From NCBI GenBank assembly GCA_018398815.1, contig CM031595.1, forward strand, positions 135,060,003 to 135,124,002: 64,000 nucleotides of DNA, given 5' to 3'. This DNA comes from Conus ventricosus (lineage: Eukaryota > Mollusca > Gastropoda > Neogastropoda > Conidae). The notes below the pieces were generated by a model, which ran no database searches, was not told the DNA's origin, and was given only the letters and a program-made list of their open reading frames with translations. Position numbers and translations under genes: made by a program. This document shows, piece after piece, positions 19,072 through 29,639 of the stretch (positions within the stretch are counted from its first letter, which is position 1; the number at the start of each line of letters is the position of its first letter).

Positions 19072-19776
19072 ACAACATTACCCCTTGCTTGGGTTCCTGG
19101 CCATGTTGGCATCGGCGGGAACGAAATGGTTGATCGTTTAGCCAAGAACGCCACAAGAGAGAAACTGTCCAACATTTATATCCCCTGCTCAGATGTGAAA
19201 CCCAAAATTAACGATTATGTGAGAGACCTCTGGCAGGAGGATTGGAACACACAGACGAATAACAAACTCTTTCAGATCCGTCCAAACCTTAAAGACTTCC
19301 TCCCATCTACGTCGAGTGGTCGTAAAGAGGAAACGGTTCTGTGCCGGCTGCACACCGGCCATTCGTATTTTACCCATTCTTACCTTTTAAAGAGTGAAGA
19401 AGCTCCGTGGTGCATTCCATGTCATGCACCACTCACAATGAAACATGTTCTTTTAGAGTGTTGGGACTTGCACGATGTGAGACACAAACATTTTACAGCG
19501 GAGTCCATGAAGATCCTGTTCAGGGATGTCCCGCCTGACGTGATCCTTGGGTTTTTGAGAGAAATTAACATTTTTCATCTGATTTGAGATTTTACGGAAG
19601 AAGGATTTTTAACAAAGTTTCTGGTTCGTTTGTAGACGATGTCATTTACGAGATGTGTGAAAGTTTTTTTTTTTTTTTTTTTTTTTAAATGACTGGTGAG
19701 TTGATTTTGACGTGGTGACAGCCCTGATGTGGCCCTCTGCGTCGGCTGGGCTATAAGCAACATTATCTTATCTTAT
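19072..19776 (+). mobile_element. LINE copy A, 3' part (RNase H end, CCHC, 3' UTR)
   Basis: This continues copy A after the copy B insertion. It reads LAWVPGHVGIGGNEMVDRLA (end of RNase H; the His and Asp of the active-site end are visible), then DYVRDLWQEDWNTQTNNKLF. A zinc-finger-like segment follows (CRLHTGHSYFTHSYLL, APWCIPCHAPLTMKHVLLEC, a C-x2-C-x8-H-x4-C pattern), and the stop is at 19585-19587. The 3' UTR has a 22-base T run (19665-19686) and ends in TCTTA repeats. Confidence 0.88.
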
Positions 19777-19867
19777 CCTGACACTCTAGGGGGTTGGGCC
19801 ACACCCGGTTCATGACTCCGGATGTCCCTCTGCTGCCCCCTTTTTTTCCCCCCATCTTGGGAAAGAG

Positions 19868-19951
19868 CCATGGCTGGGATTCGAACCCCTGACCCTCTGG
19901 ACATGCTCATTTTCTACTTAATGACTCGCGCTTTAAACCACTGAGCCACAG
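19868..19951 (-). repeat. tRNA-like module in R2-like 3' UTR, unit 1
   Basis: The minus strand shows a pol III A box, TGGCTCAGTGG (19938-19948), and a perfect B box, GGTTCGAATCCC (19876-19887), inside a GGG/CCC T-arm. Their spacing of about 50 bases fits a tRNA with a long variable arm. A possible anticodon stem TCATT/AATGA lies between. The same module is found in units 2 and 3. Confidence 0.75.
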
Positions 19952-19971
19952 GAAATTAAGCCTTATGAAGT

Positions 19972-20360
19972 TCACTTTTGTTCCTCCTTGACCAGATCCA
20001 GCTTGAACACCTCTCTGCCGCTTCTGCCATTGCTTTCAGGGCTCTGGTTTTTTCCTTCCCTGCAACTGAGAGCTGTTTCATGAGGCTGTATGCAGACGTT
20101 CCTACAAATCCCTAGCTCCAATTTCTGCAGTGAGGACTTTGACTGATAGCCTTCTCTCCACAGGCTGTTTGCCAGATCAGCATACTTTTCAGTCTTGTAG
20201 ATTTGAGCTGCCTCCATTCTGTTCTCACATGGCACCGTGAGCTCGATCATGATCAGCTGCTTGGTTGACATAGAGTGGACTACTATGTCTGGTCCCCATG
20301 CCACTCTTGCTGATGATCTCTGGGTGACTTCCATTCTGGGAGGTCTGCAGTGCACTCCCA
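19972..20360 (-). pseudogene. R2-like unit 1: restriction-like endonuclease domain
   Basis: The minus-strand reading shows GPDIVVHS and, about 12 residues later, IMIELTVPCENRMEAAQIY. This PD-x(n)-E-x-T pattern is the PD-(D/E)XK-like core of the C-terminal endonuclease of R2-group LINEs, followed by KTEKYADLANSL. A frameshift near 20150 displaces the tail (VKVLTAEIGARGFVGTSAYS in unit 2). The domain would make the site-specific nick that primes reverse transcription. Confidence 0.7.
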
Positions 20361-20361
20361 G

Positions 20362-20667
20362 TCATCTGCCCCATCCAGCAGACTCTGCCTGCATGTTTCG
20401 AGTGGCACTGTTTTTTCTTGGCCATGATTTGCTGCCTCCTGCCGTGAAGAATGTTGCGGGTGCTTTTGGAGTCCTGATTCTCCCTTTTGTGGGGTGTTGG
20501 TAGTTACTAGCCCAGACTACTTGTACAATCTCTTTGAGCACTTGGTTGTGCCTCCATGTGTACCTTCCTTGAGCCAGGGCTACTTTACATGAGCTTAGAA
20601 CATGCTCCACTGTTTGTTTTTCATGGCAGGGGGGCATGCAGGATCGTCTTTTTTCCCCCCACTTCAC
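20362..20667 (-). pseudogene. R2-like unit 1: CCHC finger and linker
   Basis: The frame encodes CMPPCHEKQTVEHVLSSC, a C-x3-C-x7-H-x4-C finger at the place where R2-group proteins have their CCHC motif between RT and endonuclease. It continues with LAQGRYTWRHNQVLKEIVQ, a conserved R2-group segment. Confidence 0.7.
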
Positions 20668-21600
20668 CAGGTTGCATTTGAGGCAGAAGGTCTATGCAGA
20701 TCTGAGAATGAAGCTGATCCTGAAGGGGCCATGTGCCAAATGTCATTCCAAGTTAGACTCTTTGGAGTGCATTCTCCCACGTTGTCCATTGCCCTTGCGG
20801 GCTCTGCTGGACTGCTTTTTGGAGTCTTTTTTGGTCTTCTTTTTTTCTCATCTCCTGAATCATCATTCCTTTTGGCTTTCCTTGGCCTTTGACCACCATT
20901 CAGTTTGGTCACCCCCAGCCCTTTGGGTCTGTTGGCCCTGGGGTGTCCTGTTATTCTCTGATCTTGAGACTTTTTTTTGCGAATCCATCGCCTCTTGAAC
21001 TTTCCATTTTCTGCCTGTCTTCAGCTGCGGCTGATTGCTTCTACCACCTTGTCTCTCCTGAGTCCTCCACCCATGCTTTGAAGTCTGATCTTCCCTGCTT
21101 TGTATTCCCCAGGAGGATTCAGTGGTAGTTTCAGCTTTGCTTGGCGACAGTACAGCGCGAGTCAGTCAGACAGGGTGGGACACCAACCCCATTTCCTTGG
21201 AACTGTTGTTTTTGGGCTTCCATTGCTTCCACTGTGCTGGTGCAGATGTCGTATATCATCAGGGGCCCATAGAAGTTTTGGAAACACATGAACTGCAGAC
21301 ACCAGACCTTTGTATTTGCCAGGGAGCCCCCACTGTCAATGGTCCCAAGCCTTCTTCCGCCATCTGCTTGTTTCTTTTGCCTTTGTGTGTCTTCAGCGTA
21401 TCATCATCCATCTTCCAAGGCTCTTGACTGGCCTTCTTGACTGTTGGAATGGCCTGGTTGGCAACACTGAAGACCACAGATTGGGCCACTTTTCCTTTCC
21501 TCAGTGAGAGACTCCGTGATTTCTTTGGCTTGAACTTCATTCTGGATGAGGCAACTATGTCGTCCAGCCTCTCCAGCACATGACGTGTCTCGTCTTCTCT
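20668..21600 (-). pseudogene. R2-like unit 1: thumb and connection region
   Basis: Minus-strand pieces read SGDEKKRRPKKTPKSS (basic linker, about 20820), WNDIWHMAPSGSASFSDLHR (about 20690-20740) and, further upstream, MKFKPKKSRSLSLRKGKV (about 21490-21540, the segment after RT motif D). Frames change several times. Unit 2 has the same region in longer frames (24496-25300). Confidence 0.65.
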
Positions 21601-22485
21601 GGAAAGAAATCACTGTAGTGTCATCCATGAAGGCCTTGAGAGGAGGTATCTTGTATCCATCGCCAAGGTCTGTTTGTCTCGCGTTGTTTGTTGCGCTTTC
21701 AAATGATTTTCCATTGCCAGCACGAACATATCGGAAATTGCACAGCCCAATTTCAATGCCCCCCTTCCATGTTGATCCAATCAGTTGTGTACTCCTGGTA
21801 GAGAACCGCATTGAGAAGCCATTGAAGTACTTCTTGAGCATGTCGCGGATATTCTTTGGCACATGGTACATCTCAAGAGCCAACTGTATCATCTCATGGG
21901 GTACAGATCCATATGCTTTGCCAGATCAAGCCACCTACGTCCAGGTCTCTCTTTTTTGTTTTTTCTTTTTGGATTGTGTCCCAATCATGTGGCGTGTTCT
22001 ACCAGCCAGCCACACCTGGGATGCCACCTTTCTGGACTGACACATCCAAATACTTGTTTTCCATCAGTACTTGGTTCACCTTGCTGCCATGACCAGAGAA
22101 AAATTTACCCTTCGACGTTCAGTATGATATTGGCTGAACGGCTGATGTCACTTGAGTTTTGCTCTTTGGGATGCACACACCATCTGCCGTCATCCACTGG
22201 CCGCTGATCTTCTGGTTTCTCCAAGCCGATCGCAGCAGCCTTGGAGCCACTCCACACCTTGGGACATTTCTTGTAAAGCTGGTAAGGTATTCCGTTTGGC
22301 CCTGGTGATGATTTGGCTCTGGCTTTGTCGACCACCTTCTTGATTTCCGCCAACGTTGGAGGCTTGCCATTGAACTGTTCCTCAGGGTTGGTTGGCCACA
22401 CCAGACCTTGAATGTCGAGTGGTGCTTTGCTCTGTGAGTCAGAGTATGTTTTCCTCAGATGCTGCTCAAGAACTCCTTTGTCCAC
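21601..22485 (-). pseudogene. R2-like unit 1: reverse transcriptase domain
   Basis: The N-terminal RT block reads AKSSPGPNGIPYQLYKKCPK (about 22250-22310). The palm shows IQLALEMYHVPKNIRDMLKK (about 21830-21890), and motif C is LKAFMDDTTVIS (about 21600-21640), giving FMDD. The intermediate segment (FRPISLLNVEGKIFF in unit 2) is frame-broken here around 22100. Confidence 0.75.
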
Positions 22486-23170
22486 AACTTAGGTCCCAGA
22501 TTTTGGCTGCTCAAACAGTGTTCTGGCAAACTGGAAGGGGTCTCTGAAGAAGCGCTCTTGTGTCTTCTTCTTTTTGCTCTTCCTCTTCCTCGCAGATTCC
22601 GCTTTGCTGAGGGCGCTGTGTTTTTCTTTCAGGTCTTCCCACAGTTTTTCCAAGCCTTGTTTTTCAGCTGGCAGTGCGGTCTTCATTTGCTTCTTGAGGT
22701 TGTTCTTTTGGACTCTGATCTTGTCCATCTTTTCTTGGCGTCTGGATTTCTTTGGGAGGTGTTTTCTCTTTGGTAGTTTTACTCCATAGGCGTCTCTACA
22801 TGTGGCATACACAATGTCCCCATATGTGGCTAGTTTGTGTTCCAGGTGCTTTTCCCTATCAGTGTATCGAGTCTTTGGACGATTTTTGCATCCAGTTTCT
22901 CCCAATCTTCAGTTTCATTTGCTCGTGGCAGGTTGAGTTTTCAGGCGCCTGGCATCAAGGGCCTGTGCAAATTCCTCATCCGAACCAACAGCGTGGATGT
23001 CCTTGGCACTGTGGTTTAAGTCCTGGCCTTGGTCTTCCGACGTCTTATCTGCTGATGCAGTGCGCTGCTGCTCATTCAGATGAGTCTTCACACATCCCAT
23101 CTTTGTTCTGTGGATCTTCATGCCACGGTGGTAGCGAAACGCTTTCCACAGACACATGGATATTCCATTT
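22486..23170 (-). pseudogene. R2-like unit 1: N-terminal zinc finger and basic linker
   Basis: Near 23080-23160 the minus strand encodes a finger of the form C-x-C-x12-H-x5-C (readable cleanly in unit 2 as YPCVCGKRFATTRGMKIH...C). It is followed by an acidic stretch (SDEEFAQALDARRLK) and, at 22489-22905, a strongly basic coiled region (KRKHLPKKSRRQEKMDKIRV). R2-group proteins use such N-terminal fingers to recognise the target site. Confidence 0.65.
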
Positions 23171-23417
23171 GGTCCATGTTCATAGTCCGTTTGGGATTTG
23201 CAGTCGTGATTGGTTGAGCACCGATGGATTCATTATTCTCTCCCCCTTTCGGTGAATCCTGGGAGCATCTTTTCCTTTTATTCTTAGTAGCCACATGTTT
23301 AAGGCAAAGTGGGAGCTAGCCCACAGAGCCCTTGGTTCTGGTCTTTCCCAGTGTCCTCCGGTCTTTCCCAGACGTCCTCCGGCCTATTCCCGGAAGTCAA
23401 TGGTTTACCCATGCATC
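23171..23417 (-). repeat. R2-like unit 1 5' UTR
   Basis: This non-coding stretch is shared with 26945-27179 of unit 2. It contains two near-identical 'ggtctttcccagtgtcctcc' / 'ggtctttcccagacgtcctcc' segments. The 5' boundary is set at 23417, where similarity to the LTR-abutting copy at 9740 begins. Confidence 0.6.
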
Positions 23418-23594
23418 AGTAGAAAGAAACTCGTGGAGAGCGTGGCAGCAGAGAGTCCTCAGAAGAGAAGCCCCCTTCAAGCAAGTGTTTCGGCCCTTAT
23501 CTCCTGACACTCTAGGGGGTTGGGCCACACCCGGTTCATGACCCCGAATGTCCCTCTGCTGTCCCCTTTTTTTTTTCCCCCATCTTGGGACGAG

Positions 23595-23679
23595 CCATGG
23601 CTGGGATTCGAACCCATGACCCTCTGGACATGCTCATTTTCTACTTAATGACTCGCACTTTAACCACTGAACCACATGG
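23595..23679 (-). repeat. tRNA-like module in R2-like 3' UTR, unit 2
   Basis: The B box GGTTCGAATCCC is at 23603-23614 (minus), and the A-box-like TGGTTCAGTGG at 23664-23674. Layout is as in unit 1, with the A box changed at one base. Confidence 0.72.
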
Positions 23680-23707
23680 AAATTAAGCCTTATGAAGACT
23701 CAGAAGT

Positions 23708-24094
23708 TCATTTTTGTTCCTCCTTGACCAGATCCAGCTTGAACACCTCTCTGCCGCTTCTGCCATTGCTTTCAGGGCTCTGTTTTTTTTCCTTCCCTGC
23801 AACTGAGAGCTGTTTCATGAGGCTGTATGCAGACGTTCCTACAAATCCCCTAGCTCCAATTTCTGCAGTGAGGACTTTGACCTGATAGCCTTTACTCCTC
23901 AGGCTGTTTGCCAGATCAGCATACTTTTCAGTCTTGTAGATTTGAGCTGCCTCCATTCTGTTCTCATATGGCACCGTGAGCTCGATCATGATCAGCTGCT
24001 TGGCTGACTTAGAGTGGACTACTATGTCTGGTCTCATGCCACTCTTGCTGATGATCTCTGGGTGACTCTTCCATTCTGGGAGTCTGCAGTGCAC
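23708..24094 (-). pseudogene. R2-like unit 2: restriction-like endonuclease domain, near-complete
   Basis: The 128-residue frame reads RPDIVVHSKSAKQLIMIEL then TVPYENRMEAAQIYKTEKYA, VKVLTAEIGARGFVGTSAYS and SGREVFKLDLVKEEQK. Catalytic candidates are Asp in RPD, Glu in IELT and Lys in KTEKY. The upstream CCHC segment is around 24340-24400 in a different frame. I place the endonuclease stop at 23708, just before the tRNA-like module. The C-terminal frame may be shifted, because the related reading ends WIWSRRN. Confidence 0.75.
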
Positions 24095-25291
24095 TCCCAG
24101 TCATCTGCCCCATCCAGCAGACTCTGCCTGCATGTTTCGAGTGGCACTGTTGTTCTTGGCCATGATTTGCTGCCTCCTGCCGTGAAGAATGTTGCGGGTG
24201 CTTTTGGAGTCCTGATTCTCCCTTTTGTGGTGTTGGTACTAGCCCTGACTACTTGTACAATCTCTTTGAGCACTTGGTTGTGCCTCCATGTGTACCTTCC
24301 TTGAGCCAGGCTACTTTACATGAGCTTAGAACATGCTCGAGCGCTCCACTGTTTGTTTTTCATGGCAGAGGGGGCATGCAGGATACGTCTGTTTTCCCCC
24401 ACTTCACCAGGTTTGCATTTGAGGCAGAAGGTCATATGCAGATCTGAGAATGAAGCTGATCCTGAGAGGGGCCATGTGCCAAATGTCATTCCAAGTTAGA
24501 CTTCTTTGGAGTGCATTCTCCCACGTTGTCCATTGCCCTTGCTGGCTCTGCTGGACTGCTTTTTGGAGTCTTTTTGGTCTTCTTCTTTTCTCATCTCCTG
24601 AATCATCATGTCTCTTTTGGCTTTTCCTTTGGCCTTTGACCACCATTCAGTTTTGGTCACCCCCAGTCCTTGTCTGTTGGTCTGTGTGTGTCCTGTTATT
24701 TCTCTGATCTTGAGACTTTCTTTTGCAGAATCCATCGCCTCTTGAACTTTCCATTTTCTGCCTGTCTTCAGCTGCGGCTTGATTGCTTCTACCACCTTCT
24801 CTCCTGAGTCCTCCAGCATGCTTTGAAGTCTGATCTTCCCTGCTTTGTATTCCTCCAGGATGGATTTCAGTGGTAGTTTGAGCTTTGCTTGGCGACAGTA
24901 CAGCGCGATGTCAGTCAGACAGGGTGGGACACCAAGCCATTTCCTTGTGAACTTTTGATTTGGGCTTCCATTGCTTCCACTGTGCTGGTGCAGATGTCGT
25001 ATATCATCAGAGGCCATAGAAGCTTTGGTATCAGCATGAACTGCAGACACCAGACCTTGTATTTGCCAGGGAGCCCACACTGGTCAATGGTCTCCAAGCC
25101 TTCTTCCGCCATCTGCTTGGTTTCTTTTGCTCTTTGTGTGTCTTTCAGCGTATCATCATACCATCTTCCAAGGCTCTTGACTGGCTCTTCTGTGACTGTT
25201 GGAATGGCCTGGTTGGCAACACTGAAGACCACAGATTCGGCCACTTTTCCTTTCCTCAGTGAGAGACTCCGTGATTTCTTTGGCTTGAACT

Positions 25292-26495
25292 TCATTCTGG
25301 ATGAGGCAACATGTCGTCCAGCCTCTCCAGCACATGACGTGTCTCGTCTTCTCTGGATGAAATCACTGTAGTGTCATCCATGAAGGCCTTGAGAGGAGGC
25401 ATCTTGTATCCATCGCCAAGGTCTGTTTGTCTCGCGTTGTTTGTTGCTGCTTTTAAGATGAGTTCCATTGCCAGCACGAACAGTATCGGGGAAATTGCAC
25501 AGCCCATTGCAATGCCCACTTCCATTTTGATCCAATCAGTTGTGTACTCCTTGGTAGAGGAACCGCATTGAGAAGCCATTGAAGTACTTCTTGAGCATGT
25601 CGCGGATATTCTTTGGCACATGGTACATCTCAAGAGCCAACTGTATCATCTCATGGGGTACAGATCCATATGCGTTGCCAGATCAAGCCACACTACGTCC
25701 AGGTCTCTCTTTTTTGTTTTGCTTTTTGGATTGTGTCCCAGATCATTGTGGCGTGTTCTACACAGCCAGCCACACTGGGATGCCACCTTTCTGGACTGAC
25801 ACATCCAAGTACTTGTTTTCCATCAGGTACTTGGTCAGCCTTGCTGCCATGACAGAGAAGAAGATTTTCCCTTCGACGTTCAGTAGTGATATTGGCCTGA
25901 ACTGGCTGATGTCACTTGAGTTTTGCTCTTTGGGGATGCACACACCATCTGCCGTCATCCACTGGCCGCTGATCTTCTGGTTTCTCCAAGCCGATCGCAG
26001 CAGCCTGTGGAGCCACTCCAGCACCTTGGGACATTTCTTGTAAAGCTGGTAAGGTATTCCGTTTGGCCCTGGTGATGATTTGGCTCTGGCTTTGTCGACC
26101 ACCTTCTTGATTTCCGCCAACGTTGGAGGCTTGCCATTGAACTGTTCCTCAGGGTTGGTTGCCCACACCAGACCTTGAATGTCGAGTGGTGCTTTGCTCT
26201 GTGAGTCAGAGTATGTTTTCCTCAGATGCTGCTCAAGAACTCCTTTGTCCACACTTAGGGTCCCAGATTTTGGCTGCTCAAACAGTGTTCTGGCAAACTG
26301 GAAGGGGTCTCTGAAGAAGCGCTCTTGTGTCTTCTTCTTTTTGCTCTTCCTCTCCTCGCAGATTCCGCTTTGCTGAGGGCGCTGTGTGTTTTCTTTCAGG
26401 TCTTCCCACAGTTTTTCCAAGCCTTGTTTTTCAGCTGGCAGTGCGGTCTTCATTTGCTCTTGAGGTTGTTCTTTTTGGACTCTGATCTTGTCCAT
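25292..26495 (-). pseudogene. R2-like unit 2: reverse transcriptase domain
   Basis: Motifs in order on the minus strand: basic linker (KSKKKKTQERFFRDPFQFAR), finger block SSPGPNGIPYQLYKK, motif 2-like QFRPISLLNVEGKIFF, the palm A segment (about 25680-25760, broken), motif B AMGCAISPILFVL and motif C AFMDDTT. A frameshift region lies at 25640-25760. The RT would copy the element RNA at the nicked target. Confidence 0.8.
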
Positions 26496-27179
26496 CTTTC
26501 TTGGCGTCTGGATTTCTTTGGAGGTGTTTTCTCTTTGGGTAGTTTTACTCCATAGGCGTCTCTACATGTGGCATACACAATGTCCCCATAGTGGCTAGTT
26601 TGTGTTCCAGGTGCTTTCCCTATCAGTGCATCGAGTCTTTGGACATTTTTGCATCCAGTTTTCTCCCAATCTTCAGTTTTCATTTGCTCGTGGCAGGTTG
26701 AGTTTCAGGCGCCTGGCATCGAGGGCCTGTGCAAATTCCTCATCCGAACCACAGCGTGGATGTCCTTGGCACTGTGGTTTAAGTCCTGGCCTTGGTCTTC
26801 CGACGTCTTATCTGCTGATGCAGTGCGCTGCTGCTCATTCAGATGAGTCTTCACACATCCCATCTTTGTTCTGTGGATCTTCATGCCACGGGTGGTAGCG
26901 AAACGCTTTCCACAGACACATGGATATCCATTTGGTCCATGTTCATAGTCTGTTTGGGATTTGCAGTCGTGATTGGTTGAGCACCGATGGATTCATCATT
27001 CTCTCCCCCTTTCGGTGAATCCTGGAGCATCTTTTCCTTTTATTCTTAGTAGCCACATGTTTAAGGCAAAGTGGGGAGCCAGCCCACAGAGCCCTTGGTT
27101 CTGGTCTTTCCCAGTGTCCTCCGTCTTTCCCAGACGTCCTCCGGCCTATTCCCGGAAGTCAATGGTTTACCCATGCATC

Positions 27180-28825
27180 ATAGAAAGAAACACGTGGAGA
27201 GCGTGGCAGCAGAGAGTCCTCAGAAGAGAAGCCCCCTTCAAGCAAGTGTTTCGGCCTTATCTCCTGACACTCTAAGGGGGGTTGGGCCACACCCGGTTTC
27301 ATGACCCCGAATGTCCCTCTGCTGCCCCCTTTTTTTTCCCCCATCTTGGGACGAGCCATGGCTGGGATTCGAACCCATGACCCTCTGGACATGCTCATTT
27401 TCTACTTAATGACTCGCACTTTAACCACTGAACCACAGAGAAATTAAGCCTTATGAAGACTCAGAAGTTCATTTTTGTTCCTCCTTGACCAGATCCAGCT
27501 TGAACACCTCTCTGCCGCTTCTGCCATTGCTTTCAGGGCTCTGTTTTTTTCCTTCCCTGCAACTGAGAGCTGTTTCATGAGGCTGTATGCAGACGTTCCT
27601 ACAAATCCCCTAGCTCCAATTTCTGCAGTGAGGACTTTGACCTGATAGCCTACTCTCCTCAGGCTGTTTGCCAGATCAGCATACTTTTCAGTCTTGTAGA
27701 TTGAGCTGCCTCCATTCTGTTCTCATATGGCACCGTGAGCTCGATCATGATCAGCTGCTGGCTGACTTAGAGTGGACTACTATGTCTGGTCTCATGCCAC
27801 TCTTGCTGATGATCTCTGGGTGACTCTTCCATTCTGGGAGGTCTGCAGTGCACTCCCAGTCATCTGCCCCATCCAGCAGACTCTGCTGCATGTTTCGAGT
27901 GGCACTGTTGTTCTTGGCCATGATTTGCTGCCTCCTGCCGTGAAGAATGTTGCGGGTGCTTTTGGAGTCCTGATTCTCCCTTTGTGGTGTTGGTACTAGC
28001 CCAGACTACTGTACAATCTCTTTGAGCACTTGGTTGTGCCTCCATGTTACCTTCCTTGAGCCAGGGCTACTTTACATGAGCTTAGAACAGCTCCACTGTT
28101 TGTTTTTCATGCAGAGGGGGCATGCAGGATCGTCTGTTTTCCCCCACTTCACCAGTTTGCATTTGAGGGCAGAAGGTCATATGCAGATCTGAGAATGAAG
28201 CTGATCCTGAGAGGGGCCATGTGCCAAATGTCATTCCAAGTTAGACTTCTTTGGAGTGCATTCTCCCACGATTGTCCATTGCCCTTGCTGGCTCTGCTGG
28301 ACTGCTTTTGGAGTCTTTTTTGGTCTTCTTCTTTTCTCATCTCCTGAATCATCATGTCTCTTTTGGCTTTTCCTTTGGCCTTTGACCACCATTCAGTTTT
28401 GGTCACCCCCAGTCCTTGTCTGTTGGTCTGTGTGTGTCCTGTTATTTCTCTGATCTTGAGACTTTTCTTTTGCAGAATCCATCGCCTCTTGAACTTTCCA
28501 TTTTCTGCCTGTCTTCAGCTGGGGCTTGATTGCTTCTACCACCTTGTCTCCTGAGTCCTCCAGCATGCTTGAGTCTGATCTTCCCTGCTTTGTATTCCTC
28601 CAGGATGGATTTCAGTGGTAGTTTGAGCTTTGCTTGGCGACAGTACAGCGCGATGTCAGTCAGACAGGGTGGGACACCAAGCCATTTCCTTGTGAACTTG
28701 TTGATTTTGGCTTCCATTGCTTCCACTGTGCTGGTGCAGAGTCGTATATCATCAGAGGCCATAGGAGCTTTGGTATCAGCATGACTGCAGACACCAGACC
28801 TTGTATTTGCCAGGGAGCCCAACAT
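27180..28825 (-). mobile_element. R2-like LINE unit 3 (5'-truncated)
   Basis: This third unit contains the 3' UTR with tRNA-like module, the endonuclease (about 27470-27860), the CCHC region (about 28080-28140) and the thumb/linker up to SLANTRSGVCSHADTKAPMA at about 28820. It then stops, and LTR sequence begins at 28826. The truncation removes RT and the N-terminus, as expected for incomplete target-primed reverse transcription. It is in the same orientation and head-to-tail with unit 2. Confidence 0.82.
27356..27440 (-). repeat. tRNA-like module in R2-like 3' UTR, unit 3
   Basis: The B box GGTTCGAATCCC is at 27364-27375 (minus), and the A-box-like TGGTTCAGTGG at 27425-27435. It is identical in layout to unit 2. 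Confidence 0.72.
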
Positions 28826-28930
28826 TATAGCAACTAAAACAGCTAAAGCCAAGGAAATTTTTTATAGGAAAATCCACCAAAAATCAATGCCATCCAGACG
28901 ACAGCATGAAAAATATACTGCAAGGCCAGC
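28826..28930 (-). repeat. LTR fragment (5' side of the LTR split by the R2-like array)
   Basis: On the minus strand this reads 'ctggatggcattgatttttg', 'gtggattttcc' and 'ttggctttagctgtt', which matches 35880-35970 of the solo LTR. The minus-strand reading ends in 'ttgctataatgtt' at 28826, equivalent to 'ttgttagaatttt' of the solo LTR (36207-36219). The LTR at 9739 resumes with the next bases. The first about 360 bases of the LTR are absent on the other side, where LINE copy D sequence begins. Confidence 0.8.
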
Positions 28931-29249
28931 AGATTACGTTTACAGACTTTTTAAGTGTGTCTCGTTTTGGCTCGGAGTTTATGATGGGCTCAAACGTTGG
29001 GAACTGAAGGTCTTTGGGATACCTGACGTTGAGCCGTTTGCGTTCTGTTGAGATTTTTTGGCAGTCAGAATTGAACCAAGGAGTTTTAGCAGTTGAGTTT
29101 ATCGCAAGACTTCGGAATACAGGTTTTTGCAGGCTTAAATCAAGTGTTAATTGAAGATTCTGCTGTGTCCCGATTTGAAGAATGTCAGTTTCCAGGAGCC
29201 CCCTTTTGAAATATTTGCAGCAAAAAGATTCCGATTGGCCTTTACATAA

Positions 29250-29615
29250 TTAAGCTGACCAGTCTTGTCGACTGACTGAGATAGATGGTGATAAATATAA
29301 AGAAGACACTGTTACTGTTTCATGCAAAGTTACTCTTGCGGCTAAAGCTTGAAGAGAAGAATCTAAATCAACGGGGCTGAACAGAACAGACATGTGAATG
29401 AGTATTGAAACTCCTCCCATTACTCTATCTGCAGTGGGTTGTGCTGGTTTTGAGAAAGTATTAAAACCAGAAAAAGTGAAATTCTTCTGGCACTGAATTT
29501 TAGATCCTTGCCGAGCTATCACAGCAGGTTTCAGACTGTGACAAAGCAGCTGTAGCTCCTCAAAATTGGAGAAGAGACCTCGGGTGTTCAATGGAAAATT
29601 TTTTGACTCCATCAC
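29250..29615 (-). pseudogene. LINE D ORF2 start: endonuclease N-terminal half
   Basis: The frame reads NTRGLFSNFEELQLLCHSLK, then IARQGSKIQ where the intact family has ALQETQIQ, so the catalytic Glu of the E motif is replaced. It continues LQALAARVTLHETVTVSSLY and ends at 29250. Beyond this only linker sequence (28931-29250) remains. Confidence 0.72.
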
Positions 29616-29639
29616 GGAGAGGAAAGGAAGACGGTGAAC

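Larger units (their letters stand above)
19777..23417 (-). mobile_element. R2-like LINE unit 1 (main part)
   Basis: This is the first of three head-to-tail units (period about 3.73-3.76 kb). On the minus strand the order is 5' UTR (23417 to about 23180), an N-terminal zinc finger, a basic linker, RT, thumb, a CCHC finger, a restriction-like endonuclease (to about 19980) and a 3' UTR that includes a tRNA-like module. A single ORF is implied, but single-base indels split it here into at least eight pieces. The domain order zinc finger-RT-CCHC-RLE is that of the R2/NeSL/Hero group. The last 144 bases of the unit are displaced to 9740-9883 by LINE A. Confidence 0.82.
23418..27179 (-). mobile_element. 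R2-like LINE unit 2 (complete unit)
   Basis: This is the best-preserved unit of the array, 3,762 bp, with the same domain order as unit 1. Longer minus-strand frames are: 25758-26495 (basic linker and RT start with SSPGPNGIPYQLYKKCPK, FRPISLLNVEGKIFFSVMAA and VSVQKGGIPV), 25292-25633 (VGIAMGCAISPILFVLAMEL and LKAFMDDTTVIS, motifs B and C), 24496-25295 (thumb and linker) and 23708-24094 (endonuclease). Frame breaks remain between them. Unit 1 and unit 2 differ mainly by single-base indels. Confidence 0.85.

Noticed and set aside
19868..19951. Functional tRNA gene
   Set aside because: A and B boxes are good, but the acceptor stem pairs poorly, the anticodon loop is not clean, and the module recurs in each R2-like unit. 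It is better described as a tRNA-like part of the element.
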